Numbered from the stretch's first letter, positions 18,283 to 27,544 are shown. The stretch: DNA of 64,000 nt from an uncultured Blautia sp. (GCF_947654165.1 NZ_CANTKB010000020.1:1-64000), one strand, 5' to 3'. Notes: a model not told the origin generated them from the letters alone. A program made the numbers and translations.

Positions 18283-18291
18283 GGAGAGATT

Positions 18292-19032
18292 ATGTACCGT
18301 TTTTTTGTAGAGCCGTCTCAGGTAGGTGAAAAAGAAATCATAATTACAGGCAGTGATGTGAATCATATAAAAAATGTACTGCGTATGAAGCCAAAAGAAA
18401 CCATTCTGATCAGCAGCAAAGAAAATTTGGAATACACTTGTTATATCGAAGAACTGAATGAGGATGAGATTAAGGCTCATATCATGTATGTCCAGGAAGC
18501 AGGATATGAACTGTCGTCCAAGCTGTATTTGTTTCAGGGGCTTCCTAAAAGCGATAAAATGGAATGGATCATTCAGAAAGCAGTAGAGCTTGGGGTTCAT
18601 GAGGTGATTCCGGTTGCATCAAAACGTGCTGTGGTAAAGCTTGACCAGAAAAAAGAAGAGAAAAAGCGGACAAGGTGGCAGGCCATTGCGGAAAGTGCAG
18701 CAAAGCAGTCCAAGCGTATGTATGTTCCGGAAGTGACGAAGGTCATGAGCTTTTCTCAGGCTGTGGAATATGCAAAGAGCATGGATGTAGTGCTGATTCC
18801 CTATGAATTGGCAAAGGGAATGGCTGAGACAAAAGAAGTGATTCAAAAGATAGAAAAAGGACAGTCTGTGGGGATTTTCATAGGTCCTGAGGGCGGCTTT
18901 GAGGAGGCGGAAGTGGAATTGGCTGTGCAGGAAGCACATGCCAGACCCATTACTCTTGGAAAAAGGATTCTGCGGACAGAGACTGCAGGGCTTACTGCTT
19001 TGTCGATTTTAATGTTTACGTTGGAGGAATGA
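18292..19032 (+). CDS. rsmE: 16S rRNA m3U1498 methyltransferase
   Basis: RsmE, 246 residues, a SPOUT-class methyltransferase. The N-terminal PUA-like part (MYRFFVEPSQVG) is followed by the knotted domain with VGIFIGPEGGFEEAEVELA and LGKRILRTETAGLTAL, the family's SAM-binding signature. AAGGAGAG precedes the ATG. The next gene starts 3 bp after its stop, so the four genes 17296-21384 are one transcript. Confidence 0.95.
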   Translation: MYRFFVEPSQVGEKEIIITGSDVNHIKNVLRMKPKETILISSKENLEYTCYIEELNEDEIKAHIMYVQEAGYELSSKLYLFQGLPKSDKMEWIIQKAVELGVHEVIPVASKRAVVKLDQKKEEKKRTRWQAIAESAAKQSKRMYVPEVTKVMSFSQAVEYAKSMDVVLIPYELAKGMAETKEVIQKIEKGQSVGIFIGPEGGFEEAEVELAVQEAHARPITLGKRILRTETAGLTALSILMFTLEE

Positions 19033-19035
19033 TAA

Positions 19036-20190
19036 ATGGAGGCATATCTGGATAATTCTGCTACCACCAGATGCTATAAGGAAGTAGCGGATATTGTGGC
19101 AAAGACCATGACAGAGGATTTTGGAAACCCGTCAGCCATGCACTTAAAAGGGGTGGAGGCTGAGAACTATGTGAAAGAAGCAGCAAGTATCATTGCCAAA
19201 ACCCTGAAGGTTCAGGAGAAAGAGATTTATTTTACATCCGGCGGAACGGAATCGGACAACTGGGCTCTGATTGGAACCGCTCTGGCTCATCACAGACAGG
19301 GAAAACACATTATTACTACACCATTTGAGCATGCGGCTGTTTCCGCACCTCTTGAATGGCTGTCTCAGCAGGGGTTTGAAGTTACGCAGATTCCGGTGGA
19401 TGATTACGGGAATCTTTGCCTGGACAAACTAAAAGAAGCAATTCGTGAAGATACGATCCTGGTATCCACGATGTTTGTAAATAATGAAACAGGAGCCGTG
19501 GTTCCGGTGGAGGAAGTGGGGAAAATCGTTCATGAAAAAAATCCTAAGACCGTTTACCATGTAGATGCCATTCAGGCATATGGGAAGTACAAGATCTATC
19601 CGAAGAAGCTGGGCATTGACCTTCTGGCGGTCAGCGGGCATAAGATTCACGGTCCGAAGGGAATCGGTTTTCTGTATGTGAATGAAAAAATTAAATTAAA
19701 TCCTCTGATCTTAGGAGGAGGTCAGCAAAAAGGAATGCGTTCCGGTACAGATAATGTACCTGGAATTGCAGGTCTTGGAGCAGCAGCCGGGAAGATCTAT
19801 GAAGATTTTGATGCAAATGTAGCACATATGCGTGAGTTGAAGCTTTATCTGGCACAGGAACTTGGAAAATTGGAACAGGTAGAGATCAACGGTCCAAGAC
19901 CGGAGGAGGGGGCACCTCATATCTTAAATGTCAGTTTTTTAGGCGTCAGAAGCGAAGTGCTTTTGCATAGTCTGGAAGATATGGGGATTTACGTGTCCGC
20001 AGGAAGTGCCTGCTCCAGCCACAAACGAGCAGGAAGTGCATCCTTAGGTGCACTCAGGCTGTCTCCGGAAAGAAAGGAATCTGCTATTCGTTTCAGCTTC
20101 TGCGAATTTACCACAAAAGAAGAAATCGATTATACCTTGGAGGCTCTTAGAAAATTGCTTCCAATGCTGCGGCGATATGCCAGAAAATAG
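19036..20190 (+). CDS. Cysteine desulfurase (NifS/IscS family)
   Basis: A 384-residue PLP enzyme that takes sulfur from cysteine. It shows YLDNSATTR at the N-terminus, the PLP lysine in SGHKIHGPKG and the sulfur-carrying cysteine in SAGSACSSHKR. Placement directly before thiI matches the B. subtilis nifZ-thiI pair, in which a dedicated desulfurase feeds sulfur to ThiI for 4-thiouridine. I therefore infer a tRNA thiolation role rather than general Fe-S assembly. Confidence 0.93.
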   Translation: MEAYLDNSATTRCYKEVADIVAKTMTEDFGNPSAMHLKGVEAENYVKEAASIIAKTLKVQEKEIYFTSGGTESDNWALIGTALAHHRQGKHIITTPFEHAAVSAPLEWLSQQGFEVTQIPVDDYGNLCLDKLKEAIREDTILVSTMFVNNETGAVVPVEEVGKIVHEKNPKTVYHVDAIQAYGKYKIYPKKLGIDLLAVSGHKIHGPKGIGFLYVNEKIKLNPLILGGGQQKGMRSGTDNVPGIAGLGAAAGKIYEDFDANVAHMRELKLYLAQELGKLEQVEINGPRPEEGAPHILNVSFLGVRSEVLLHSLEDMGIYVSAGSACSSHKRAGSASLGALRLSPERKESAIRFSFCEFTTKEEIDYTLEALRKLLPMLRRYARK

Positions 20191-20202
20191 AGAGGATAAG
20201 AT

Positions 20203-21384
20203 ATGTATAAAGCATTTTTAATTAAGTATGCAGAGATTGCCATCAAAGGGAAAAACCGTTATATTTTTGAAGACGCCCTGGTGGCACAGATTAAATATCA
20301 ACTGCGGAATGTAGAAGGAAGCTTCCGCATTGCAAAAGAATCAGGGCGTATTTTTGTGTATGCCAATGACGAATTTGACTATGAGGAGACTGTAGAAGCC
20401 TTAAAACGTGTGTTTGGTATCTTCAGCATCTGTCCGGCCGTGGTCCTGGAAGATGAAGGGTTTGAAAAACTGGCTGCAGATGTTTCTGATTATGTGAAGA
20501 AACTCTACGGGGATAAAGAACTGACCTTCAAAGTGAACACAAGAAGAAATAAAAAGGCATACCCGATGCAGTCCATGGAGGTAAGCAGTGAACTGGGAGC
20601 AGTGATCTTGGATACCTGCCCGAATATGAAGGTGGATGTACACCATCCGGATGTATTTGTAAACGTGGAAATAAGAAATAAGATTTATTTATATTCAGAA
20701 AACATTCCAGGTCCCGGAGGAATGCCTCTTGGTACCAACGGAAGTGCCATGCTGCTGTTGTCCGGTGGAATCGACAGCCCGGTTGCAGGTTATATGATCG
20801 CAAAGCGTGGAGTTAAGATTGATGCCGTATATTTCCATGCTCCGCCGTACACCAGTGAACGAGCAAAACAAAAGGTTGTAGACCTTGCAAAACTGGTAGC
20901 AAAATACAGCGGACCCATTCGTCTTCATGTAGTGAATTTTACAGATATTCAGCTTTACATTTATGATAAATGCCCTCATGAAGAACTGACGATTATTATG
21001 CGCCGTTATATGATGAAGATTGCAGAGGAATTTGCAAAACAGGATGGAAGTTTAGGTCTGATCACAGGAGAAAGTATCGGTCAGGTTGCCAGTCAGACTA
21101 TTCACAGTCTTGCAGCGACAAATGAAGTCTGCACTATGCCGGTATTTCGTCCGGTTATTGGATTCGACAAACAGGAAATTGTGGATGTGGCTTTAAAGAT
21201 CAATACCTATGAAACATCCATTCTTCCGTTTGAGGACTGCTGTACGATTTTCGTGGCAAAACATCCGGTGACCAAGCCAAATCTCCAGGCTATCAAGCGT
21301 TCTGAAGAGAAACTTCAGGACAAGATTGAAGAGATGATGGAGGAAGCAATTGAATCTGCAGAAACCATTATCTGCGAAGGATAA
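20203..21384 (+). CDS. thiI: tRNA 4-thiouridine synthetase ThiI
   Basis: ThiI, 393 residues. The N-terminal ferredoxin-like and THUMP domains (AEIAIKGKNRYIFEDAL onward) bind tRNA, and the PP-loop LLLSGGIDSPVAGYM adenylates U8. The C-terminal rhodanese domain of the E. coli enzyme is absent, as in B. subtilis, so sulfur must come directly from the adjacent desulfurase. A terminator follows at 21392. Confidence 0.95.
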   Translation: MYKAFLIKYAEIAIKGKNRYIFEDALVAQIKYQLRNVEGSFRIAKESGRIFVYANDEFDYEETVEALKRVFGIFSICPAVVLEDEGFEKLAADVSDYVKKLYGDKELTFKVNTRRNKKAYPMQSMEVSSELGAVILDTCPNMKVDVHHPDVFVNVEIRNKIYLYSENIPGPGGMPLGTNGSAMLLLSGGIDSPVAGYMIAKRGVKIDAVYFHAPPYTSERAKQKVVDLAKLVAKYSGPIRLHVVNFTDIQLYIYDKCPHEELTIIMRRYMMKIAEEFAKQDGSLGLITGESIGQVASQTIHSLAATNEVCTMPVFRPVIGFDKQEIVDVALKINTYETSILPFEDCCTIFVAKHPVTKPNLQAIKRSEEKLQDKIEEMMEEAIESAETIICEG

Positions 21385-21391
21385 CAAAAAA

Positions 21392-21411
21392 GGGAAGCTT
21401 GCCAGCTTCCC
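21392..21411. terminator. Bidirectional terminator
   Basis: GGGAAGCT-TGCC-AGCTTCCC is a perfect 8-bp stem with A-rich and T-rich flanks. It serves thiI on the plus strand and the HPr-like gene on the minus strand. Confidence 0.85.
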
Positions 21412-21439
21412 ATTTCAATCTTTTTGTATAATGTGTTTC

Positions 21440-21676
21440 TTAGTCCACCAGATATGGTTTCAGAGTAACCAGGATTTCATCTAAAGCTGCATCTGTTGCA
21501 TGGATGTTTAAGTCAATAGATTTAGATAAATCTAAAGAGAAGATACCCATGATAGATTTTGCATCGATAACGTATCTTCCGGAAACTAAATCAAAATCGT
21601 AATCGAATTTTGTGATTTCGTTGACAAAAGATTTAACTTTGTCGATAGAATTAAGTGAAATTTTAACTGTTTTCAT
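21440..21676 (-). CDS. HPr-fold protein lacking the catalytic histidine
   Basis: A 78-residue HPr-like protein. The start is ATG 21676, set by GGGAGGA about 8 nt upstream. The second half fits HPr well, including DAKSIMGIFSLDLSK, which carries the serine equivalent to HPr Ser46. The first loop, which in HPr contains the GLHARP active site with His15, reads NSIDKVK here: no histidine and no arginine. It therefore cannot pass phosphate from Enzyme I. As in Bacillus Crh it might be a Ser-phosphorylated co-regulator of CcpA. It is monocistronic between a terminator and the mtaB promoter region. Confidence 0.8.
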   Translation of the reverse strand: MKTVKISLNSIDKVKSFVNEITKFDYDFDLVSGRYVIDAKSIMGIFSLDLSKSIDLNIHATDAALDEILVTLKPYLVD

Positions 21677-21842
21677 GAAAAAAATCCTCCCTAACATCAG
21701 ATTTCATATTTGCTTTTTTACAAGGATAATGTTACCGTCAATGGTAAAAAAAGTCAATATGAAAAAGAGAGAAAAAATAAAAGGGAGATGGGAAGCAGTT
21801 CGTTAAAACGCTAAAGGAATAAAAAGAATAAGGATAAAAAGT

Positions 21843-23153
21843 ATGAAAAAAACAGTAGCACTGCATAATTTAGGATGCAAAGTGAATGCTTATGAGATGG
21901 AAGCAATGGAGCAGATGCTCACAGATGCCGGATATGAGATTGTTCCTTTTGCTCCGGGAGCGGATGTATATATTATCAATACCTGTACAGTGACAAACAT
22001 TGCTGACAGAAAATCAAGGCAGATGCTTCATAAAGCAAGAAAAATGAATCCAGATGCCATTGTCATTGCAGCCGGCTGTTATGTACAGGCTCAGAAAGAT
22101 ATGGGAAAGATTGACGATGCCATAGACATTGTACTGGGAAATAACAGAAAACAAGATTTGCTGTTTGTGCTGGAGCATTATAAGAAAGAAAATGGACAGG
22201 AAAAGGATGTGCTGGATTTGGATAAACCGGTGGAATATGAATCATTGCAGTTATCCAGCACAGGAGAACATACAAGAGCGTATTTAAAAGTTCAGGACGG
22301 ATGTAATCAGTTCTGCAGTTATTGTATTATTCCTTATGTGAGAGGTCGGGTACGCAGCAGAAAAAGAGAGGATGTTCTGGAAGAAGTCAAAAGATTGACA
22401 GAGCACGGATACCAGGAGTTTGTGCTCACGGGGATCCATCTCAGCTCTTACGGAACGGACTGCGGTGATGATCTTCTTGGGCTGATTCAGGCAGTGCATG
22501 AGATTCCCGGTGTAAAAAGAATCCGTCTCGGTTCTTTAGAACCCAGAATCGTTACCGATGATTTTGCAAAAGCTATAGGAAAACTGCCGAAAATCTGTCC
22601 ACATTTTCACCTTTCTCTACAGAGCGGCTGCGATGCAACGTTGAAAAGAATGAACCGCCATTATACCGCAGAAGAATATCTGAAAGGGTGTGAGCTTTTA
22701 AGAAAATATTTTGAAAACCCAGCTCTTACCACGGATGTCATCGTAGGATTTCCACAGGAATCGGAAGAAGAATTTCAGGAATCCAAAGAAATGATTGAAC
22801 AGGCTGATTTTTATGAGACACATATTTTTAAATATTCCAGGAGACAGGGAACAAGAGCTGACCGCATGGAAGGCCAGATTCCGGAGCAGGTAAAAACGCA
22901 AAGAAGCCATGTCTTAATGGAACTGGGAAATGTTCATAAGAAAAAATATATGGAGCAGTTTCTTGGAAAAGAAGTAGAAATCCTTTTCGAAGAAGAGAGT
23001 AAGATCCAGGGAAAATCATATTGGACCGGATATACCAAAGAATATTTAAAGGTTGCGGTCATGTCGGAAGAAAATCTTGAAAATCAGATAAAAATGGGAC
23101 AGATTTTAGATTTCCTAGAGGAAGGCGCTTTCATTTGCACAATAAATAGTTGA
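21843..23153 (+). CDS. mtaB: tRNA (t6A37) methylthiotransferase MtaB
   Basis: MtaB, 436 residues, a radical-SAM enzyme converting t6A37 to ms2t6A37 in tRNA. The UPF0004 domain has its three cluster cysteines (NLGCKVN, NTCTVTN, AAGCYVQ); the radical-SAM CxxxCxxC is in GCNQFCSYCIIPY; a C-terminal TRAM-like region follows. It has its own short leader after the HPr-like gene on the opposite strand. The 73-bp gap after it contains the ireB promoter. Confidence 0.93.
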   Translation: MKKTVALHNLGCKVNAYEMEAMEQMLTDAGYEIVPFAPGADVYIINTCTVTNIADRKSRQMLHKARKMNPDAIVIAAGCYVQAQKDMGKIDDAIDIVLGNNRKQDLLFVLEHYKKENGQEKDVLDLDKPVEYESLQLSSTGEHTRAYLKVQDGCNQFCSYCIIPYVRGRVRSRKREDVLEEVKRLTEHGYQEFVLTGIHLSSYGTDCGDDLLGLIQAVHEIPGVKRIRLGSLEPRIVTDDFAKAIGKLPKICPHFHLSLQSGCDATLKRMNRHYTAEEYLKGCELLRKYFENPALTTDVIVGFPQESEEEFQESKEMIEQADFYETHIFKYSRRQGTRADRMEGQIPEQVKTQRSHVLMELGNVHKKKYMEQFLGKEVEILFEEESKIQGKSYWTGYTKEYLKVAVMSEENLENQIKMGQILDFLEEGAFICTINS

Positions 23154-23178
23154 ATTTCCTACGAAGATATATTAGAAT
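23150..23178 (+). promoter_or_regulatory. Promoter of ireB-ruvX
   Basis: TTGAAT (23150-23155), 17 bp, TAGAAT (23173-23178). It lies 49 bp before ireB and overlaps the end of mtaB. Confidence 0.6.
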
Positions 23179-23226
23179 AGACGTATAGTTGCAGTAGTAG
23201 AATTGATAGATAAGGGCGTGAATAGT

Positions 23227-23496
23227 ATGGCAAATTTAGAAAGTACACAATATTTTAATGTAAAAACAGACCCGGCAGTGCGTGTGAAAGAGGTTTTGGA
23301 TCTGGTATATAATGCTATGGCTGAGAAAGGATATAATCCGGTGAATCAGATCGTAGGTTATATTATGTCTGGAGATCCAACCTATATTACCAGCCATAAA
23401 GGTGCCAGAAGTACGATCATGAAGGTAGAGCGGGATGAGCTGGTAGAAGAACTGCTGAAAGAATATATTAAAAATAAGTCCTGGAAGAGAGACTGA
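23227..23496 (+). CDS. ireB: IreB family regulatory protein
   Basis: An 89-residue UPF0297 protein. In Enterococcus the homologue IreB is phosphorylated by the PASTA kinase IreK and represses cephalosporin resistance. The family signature NPVNQIVGYIMSGDPTYITSHKGAR is present in the middle. Start ATG 23227 is preferred over the upstream in-frame ATG 23203 because only this one gives the usual MANLESTQYF start. It is followed after 3 bp by ruvX, the standard pairing. Confidence 0.93.
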   Translation: MANLESTQYFNVKTDPAVRVKEVLDLVYNAMAEKGYNPVNQIVGYIMSGDPTYITSHKGARSTIMKVERDELVEELLKEYIKNKSWKRD

Positions 23497-23499
23497 CCC

Positions 23500-23934
23500 A
23501 TGAGGATCATGGGATTGGATTACGGCTCTAAGACCATAGGGGTAGCAATCAGCGATCCCCTGGGGCTTACAGCCCAGGGCGTGGAAATCATCAGGAGAGA
23601 AGACGAAAATAAACTGAGAAAATCTTTGCGTAGAATTGAAGAATTGGTGAAAGAATATGAAGTAGAGGAACTTGTACTGGGATTTCCTAAGAATATGAAC
23701 AATACCATTGGAGAACGGGCCGAGAAATCGCTGCAGCTAAAAGAAACCTTAGAAAGAAGATTAGGGCTGCCCGTTGTCATGTGGGATGAACGGCTTACCA
23801 CTGTAGAGGCCAACCGTACCTTGATGGAAACTGGTGTACGGAGAGAGAACAGAGGGAAATATGTGGATATGATAGCTGCTGTATTTATCTTACAGGGCTA
23901 TTTAGATGCAAAAGCGAACCCGGGTACACTTTGA
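23500..23934 (+). CDS. ruvX: Holliday junction resolvase-like RuvX (YqgF)
   Basis: A 144-residue YqgF/RuvX protein with an RNase H-like fold. MGLDYGSKTIGVAISDP carries the first catalytic aspartate, ELVLGFPKNMNNTIGE follows, and MWDERLTTVEANRTL completes the active-site pattern. It is implicated in pre-16S rRNA processing and possibly recombination. It starts 3 bp after ireB, so translation is probably coupled. Confidence 0.95.
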   Translation: MRIMGLDYGSKTIGVAISDPLGLTAQGVEIIRREDENKLRKSLRRIEELVKEYEVEELVLGFPKNMNNTIGERAEKSLQLKETLERRLGLPVVMWDERLTTVEANRTLMETGVRRENRGKYVDMIAAVFILQGYLDAKANPGTL

Positions 23935-24014
23935 TTGTTGCCATTTATGGCTGAAGCGAGCGTGTCTCCGGGTTATGTGTATGCCCGAATAATAAAAAAA
24001 GAAAGGACGATGAC

Positions 24015-24281
24015 ATGGAAACAGTAATTTTTGATGGAGAAGACGGAACAGAATTAGAATTTGGTATTTTGGAGCAGACGAGAGTAGGAGGAATCAACTA
24101 TCTTTTAGTAATTGATCCGGAAGAGAACGATGAAGAGAACGGAAGTGCAGCATACATTTTGAAAGATATCTCCAAAGACGGAGATGAAGAAGGATGTTAT
24201 GTTTTTGTGGAAGACGACACAGAATATGATGCAGTTTACAAAGTTTTTGAGGCTATGCTGGAAGATATTGATTTTGAATAA
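24015..24281 (+). CDS. DUF1292 family protein
   Basis: An 88-residue acidic protein of the YrzB/DUF1292 family (IFDGEDGTELEFGILEQTRVGG at the N-terminus). It commonly follows ireB and ruvX in Firmicutes, as here. Its function is unknown. It has almost no basic residues. A small CGGG/CCCG hairpin lies in the 80-bp gap before it. Confidence 0.88.
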   Translation: METVIFDGEDGTELEFGILEQTRVGGINYLLVIDPEENDEENGSAAYILKDISKDGDEEGCYVFVEDDTEYDAVYKVFEAMLEDIDFE

Positions 24282-24336
24282 GTGAGTCGGGCTGACAGAA
24301 AAAGAAATTGGAACGGAAAAATTTGGAGGAAAAACA

Positions 24337-26004
24337 TTGAAAAAGCATAATAACGGAAAATTGAAAATCATTCCATTGGGCGGACTGGAACAGATTGGAA
24401 TGAACATTACTGCCTTTGAATACGAAGACAGTATCGTCGTGGTAGACTGCGGTCTTTCTTTCCCAGAGGACGATATGCTGGGAATCGACCTGGTTATCCC
24501 GGATGTGACATATTTAAAAGAAAATATTAACAAAGTCAAAGGATTTGTGATCACCCATGGTCATGAGGACCACATTGGAGCACTTCCTTACATTCTGAGA
24601 GATATTAATGTGCCTATTTATGCTACAAAGCTGACAATAGGTTTGATTGATAACAAATTAAAAGAACACAATTTATTAAGAACAACGAAACGAAAAGTGA
24701 TTAAACACGGGCAGTCCATTAATCTTGGATGCTTCCGTATTGAGTTTATTAAGACCAACCACAGTATTCAGGATGCTTCTGCACTGGCAATCTATTCTCC
24801 GGCGGGAACCGTTATCCATACAGGAGACTTTAAGGTAGATTACACACCGGTATTTGGGGATGCCATTGATCTGCAGAGATTTGCGGAGATTGGGAAAAAA
24901 GGTGTTCTGGCTTTAATGTGCGACAGTACCAATGCGGAACGAAAAGGTTTTACCATGTCAGAGAGAACCGTGGGAAGAACTTTTGATAATATTTTTGCAG
25001 AGCACAAGAGTACCAGGATTATTATTGCTACTTTTGCCTCAAACGTAGACCGTGTGCAGCAGATTATCAACTCTGCGTATAAATACGGAAGAAAAGTGGC
25101 GGTGGAAGGCCGCAGTATGGTTAATGTCATCAGTACAGCAGCAGAACTTGGATATCTTCAGATTCCGGATAAGACGCTGGTGGATATTGACCAGATCAAG
25201 AATTATCCAGACGAACAAGTGGTGCTGATCACCACAGGAAGCCAGGGCGAGTCCATGGCGGCACTGTCCAGAATGGCAGCCAATATTCACAAAAAAGTGA
25301 CCATTAAACCTAATGATACCATTATTTTCAGTTCCAATCCTATTCCGGGAAATGAAAAAGCGGTGTCAAAAGTCATCAATGAACTGAGCCGTAAAGGAGC
25401 AGATGTTATTTTCCAGGATGCCCATGTATCAGGACATGCCTGCCAGGAAGAGATTAAGCTGATCTATTCTCTGGTAAAACCCAAATATGCAGTTCCGGTT
25501 CATGGTGAATACAGACATTTAAAAGCCCAGGCAGGGATTGCAAAAGAACTGGGAATTCCAAAAGAAAATATTTTCATTCTCTCTTCCGGAGATGTTCTGG
25601 AACTCAACGAGGAAGAACCGGCGGCAGTGACACAGAAGGTACGTACCGGAGCTATTTTGGTAGACGGACTTGGTGTGGGAGATGTTGGAAATATTGTGTT
25701 AAGAGACCGTCAGCATCTGGCAGAAGATGGAATCATGATCGTTGTACTGACACTGGAAAAATACAGCAGCAGACTGCTGGCAGGTCCGGATATTGTATCC
25801 AGAGGATTTGTATATGTACGAGAGTCTGAGGACTTAATGGACGAGGCAAGAATCGTGGTAGAAGATGCTATTGATATCTGCCTGGATAAACATATTACTG
25901 ACTGGGGAAAAATCAAGAATATTATCAAAGATTCCCTGGGTGAATTTTTATGGAAACGTACCAAGAGAAATCCGATGATTCTGCCGATTATCATGGAAGC
26001 ATAG
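24337..26004 (+). CDS. rnj: Ribonuclease J
   Basis: RNase J, 555 residues, a metallo-beta-lactamase/beta-CASP nuclease with both endonuclease and 5'-3' exonuclease activity in mRNA turnover and rRNA maturation. The zinc motif is THGHEDHIGALPY; a beta-CASP region follows (SNPIPGNEKAV), and VHGEYRHLKAQA is the C-terminal metal motif. The start is TTG 24337 with TTGGAGGA 7 nt upstream; no ATG is available without losing the conserved LKIIPLGGLEQIG start. Whether it is J1 or J2 type I cannot say. Confidence 0.95.
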   Translation: MKKHNNGKLKIIPLGGLEQIGMNITAFEYEDSIVVVDCGLSFPEDDMLGIDLVIPDVTYLKENINKVKGFVITHGHEDHIGALPYILRDINVPIYATKLTIGLIDNKLKEHNLLRTTKRKVIKHGQSINLGCFRIEFIKTNHSIQDASALAIYSPAGTVIHTGDFKVDYTPVFGDAIDLQRFAEIGKKGVLALMCDSTNAERKGFTMSERTVGRTFDNIFAEHKSTRIIIATFASNVDRVQQIINSAYKYGRKVAVEGRSMVNVISTAAELGYLQIPDKTLVDIDQIKNYPDEQVVLITTGSQGESMAALSRMAANIHKKVTIKPNDTIIFSSNPIPGNEKAVSKVINELSRKGADVIFQDAHVSGHACQEEIKLIYSLVKPKYAVPVHGEYRHLKAQAGIAKELGIPKENIFILSSGDVLELNEEEPAAVTQKVRTGAILVDGLGVGDVGNIVLRDRQHLAEDGIMIVVLTLEKYSSRLLAGPDIVSRGFVYVRESEDLMDEARIVVEDAIDICLDKHITDWGKIKNIIKDSLGEFLWKRTKRNPMILPIIMEA

Positions 26005-26024
26005 AAAATCGTGGAGGAGCACAC

Positions 26025-26366
26025 ATGAGTTTTATTGACACTTGTACAGAAATGCTGGTCTCAGCAATCAAGAATGGCAGCGTTTATAAGCAGTACTGTG
26101 CGGCTTTGGAGGCAGTGAACCGGATTCCCGGCCTGAAAGAAAAAGTGGATGAACTCCGTTCTCTGAATTATCGTGTTCAGAATCAGGAGGAAGGCAGTAA
26201 TCTGTATGATGCAATTGATGATTTGGAGCAAAGTATGGAGGAGTTATGTAAAATTCCTGAGGTGAATCAATTTCTGGAGGCAGAGCTGTCTTTGTGCAGA
26301 CAGCTTCAGGGTATCACCACGGCTATACACAGGGGAATCAAACTGGATATACCGGATTTGTCATAG
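26025..26366 (+). CDS. ylbF: YlbF/YmcA family protein
   Basis: A 113-residue helical protein of the YlbF family. In B. subtilis YlbF with YmcA and YaaT modulates RNase Y and influences competence, biofilm and sporulation. Start ATG 26025 follows GTGGAGGAG; the longer in-frame start at 25950 lies inside rnj. Placement directly after RNase J fits a role in RNA decay. Helical heptad-like content is visible (LKEKVDELRSLNYRVQNQEEG). Confidence 0.8.
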   Translation: MSFIDTCTEMLVSAIKNGSVYKQYCAALEAVNRIPGLKEKVDELRSLNYRVQNQEEGSNLYDAIDDLEQSMEELCKIPEVNQFLEAELSLCRQLQGITTAIHRGIKLDIPDLS

Positions 26367-26381
26367 AACAAGGAGATTAAC

Positions 26382-26891
26382 ATGGGAAAACAAGTCAGAA
26401 AACAGAAAACATCATCCATTGTAGCCGGAGGTTTTCTCCGTTTGGGTCTTTATCTGTGTGTAGTCATCGCAGTGATCTATATCGGCAAATCTGCTTTTGA
26501 TTTTGGGTATGCGATTTTTAATCAGGAGCCCATGGCAAGCGAGGAAGATGGCAGAGATATTACCGTAGTAGTAGAAAAGGGAGATTCTGTTTATCAGATT
26601 GGAAAGATTCTGAAAAATAAAGGACTCATTGAGGATGCAAAGATATTTGTTGTGCAGGAGAAGCTTTCTAATTACAAAGGGAAACTGCAGTCAGGGACAT
26701 ATATCCTGAATACCAGTATGAATGTAGAAGAAATGATGGCGGTTCTTGCAAAAGAAGATACGGAAGGACAGCCTGACACTACGAATGCAGCAGGGGAAAC
26801 AAAAGAGGGAAGTTCGGAGCTTTCCGATGATAGTGAACAAGGTACCTCACAGCAGCAGGAATCTCAGGGAGAAGGAGGAGAACAGCAGTGA
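26382..26891 (+). CDS. MltG/YceG-like membrane protein without catalytic domain
   Basis: A 169-residue protein with a short cytoplasmic N-terminus, one membrane segment (about 20-40), and an extracellular LysM-like lobe of the endolytic transglycosylase MltG family (ITVVVEKGDSVYQIGKILKNKG, then LQSGTYILNTSMNVEEMMAVL). The catalytic part, normally about 200 more residues with an essential glutamate, is missing. The tail after residue 128 is a low-complexity acidic/Gln/Ser run. It may be a peptidoglycan-binding regulator rather than an enzyme. Its stop overlaps the next start by 4 bp (GTGA). Confidence 0.7.
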   Translation: MGKQVRKQKTSSIVAGGFLRLGLYLCVVIAVIYIGKSAFDFGYAIFNQEPMASEEDGRDITVVVEKGDSVYQIGKILKNKGLIEDAKIFVVQEKLSNYKGKLQSGTYILNTSMNVEEMMAVLAKEDTEGQPDTTNAAGETKEGSSELSDDSEQGTSQQQESQGEGGEQQ

Positions 26892-27544
26892 TCGTAGATG
26901 AGAGAATGGTCACCTATATCAATTCTCTTGATAAGGGAAATACCCCTTTTCTCAATGCACTGGAGCAGGAAGCCTTAAAGAATTATGTGCCCATCATCCG
27001 AAGGGAAATGCAGAGCTTTTTGAAAGTTTTACTCCAGATCAAGGCACCGAAACGAATTCTCGAGGTAGGGACGGCAGTTGGATTTTCCACACTCCTTATG
27101 AGTACCTATGCTCCTGCGGACTGTGAGATTGTTACCATAGAAAATTATGAGAAAAGGATTCCCATAGCCCGGCAAAATTTCAAAAAAGCCGGAAAAGAAG
27201 ACAAGATTACTCTCTTGCCGGGAGATGCACAGGATGTTTTAAAAACATTGACAGAGCCTTTTGATTTTATTTTTATGGATGCAGCAAAGGGGCAGTATAT
27301 CCATTTTCTACCGGATATTTTGAGACTTCTGAATCCAGGTGGTATTTTAGTCTCAGATAATGTGCTCCAGGATGGTGATATTATAGAATCTCATTTTGCC
27401 GTGGAGAGAAGAAACCGCACGATATATAAGCGGATGCGGGAGTATCTTTATGTATTAAAACATCATGATGAACTGGAAACATCCATTCTTCCCCTGGGAG
27501 ATGGAGTCACCATCAGTATCAAGAAAACAGATGAAGTAAGATAG
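26888..27544 (+). CDS. trmR: tRNA 5-hydroxyuridine methyltransferase
   Basis: TrmR (YrrM), 218 residues, an O-methyltransferase of the class I SAM fold (ILEVGTAVGFSTLLM, then FIFMDAAKGQY). It converts ho5U34 to mo5U34 in tRNA wobble positions. It starts at GTG 26888, 4 bp overlapping the preceding gene, and is followed after 21 bp by the hydroxylation gene trhP, the order known from B. subtilis yrrM-yrrN/O. This context is why I prefer TrmR over a generic catechol O-methyltransferase. Confidence 0.88.
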   Translation: MIVDERMVTYINSLDKGNTPFLNALEQEALKNYVPIIRREMQSFLKVLLQIKAPKRILEVGTAVGFSTLLMSTYAPADCEIVTIENYEKRIPIARQNFKKAGKEDKITLLPGDAQDVLKTLTEPFDFIFMDAAKGQYIHFLPDILRLLNPGGILVSDNVLQDGDIIESHFAVERRNRTIYKRMREYLYVLKHHDELETSILPLGDGVTISIKKTDEVR

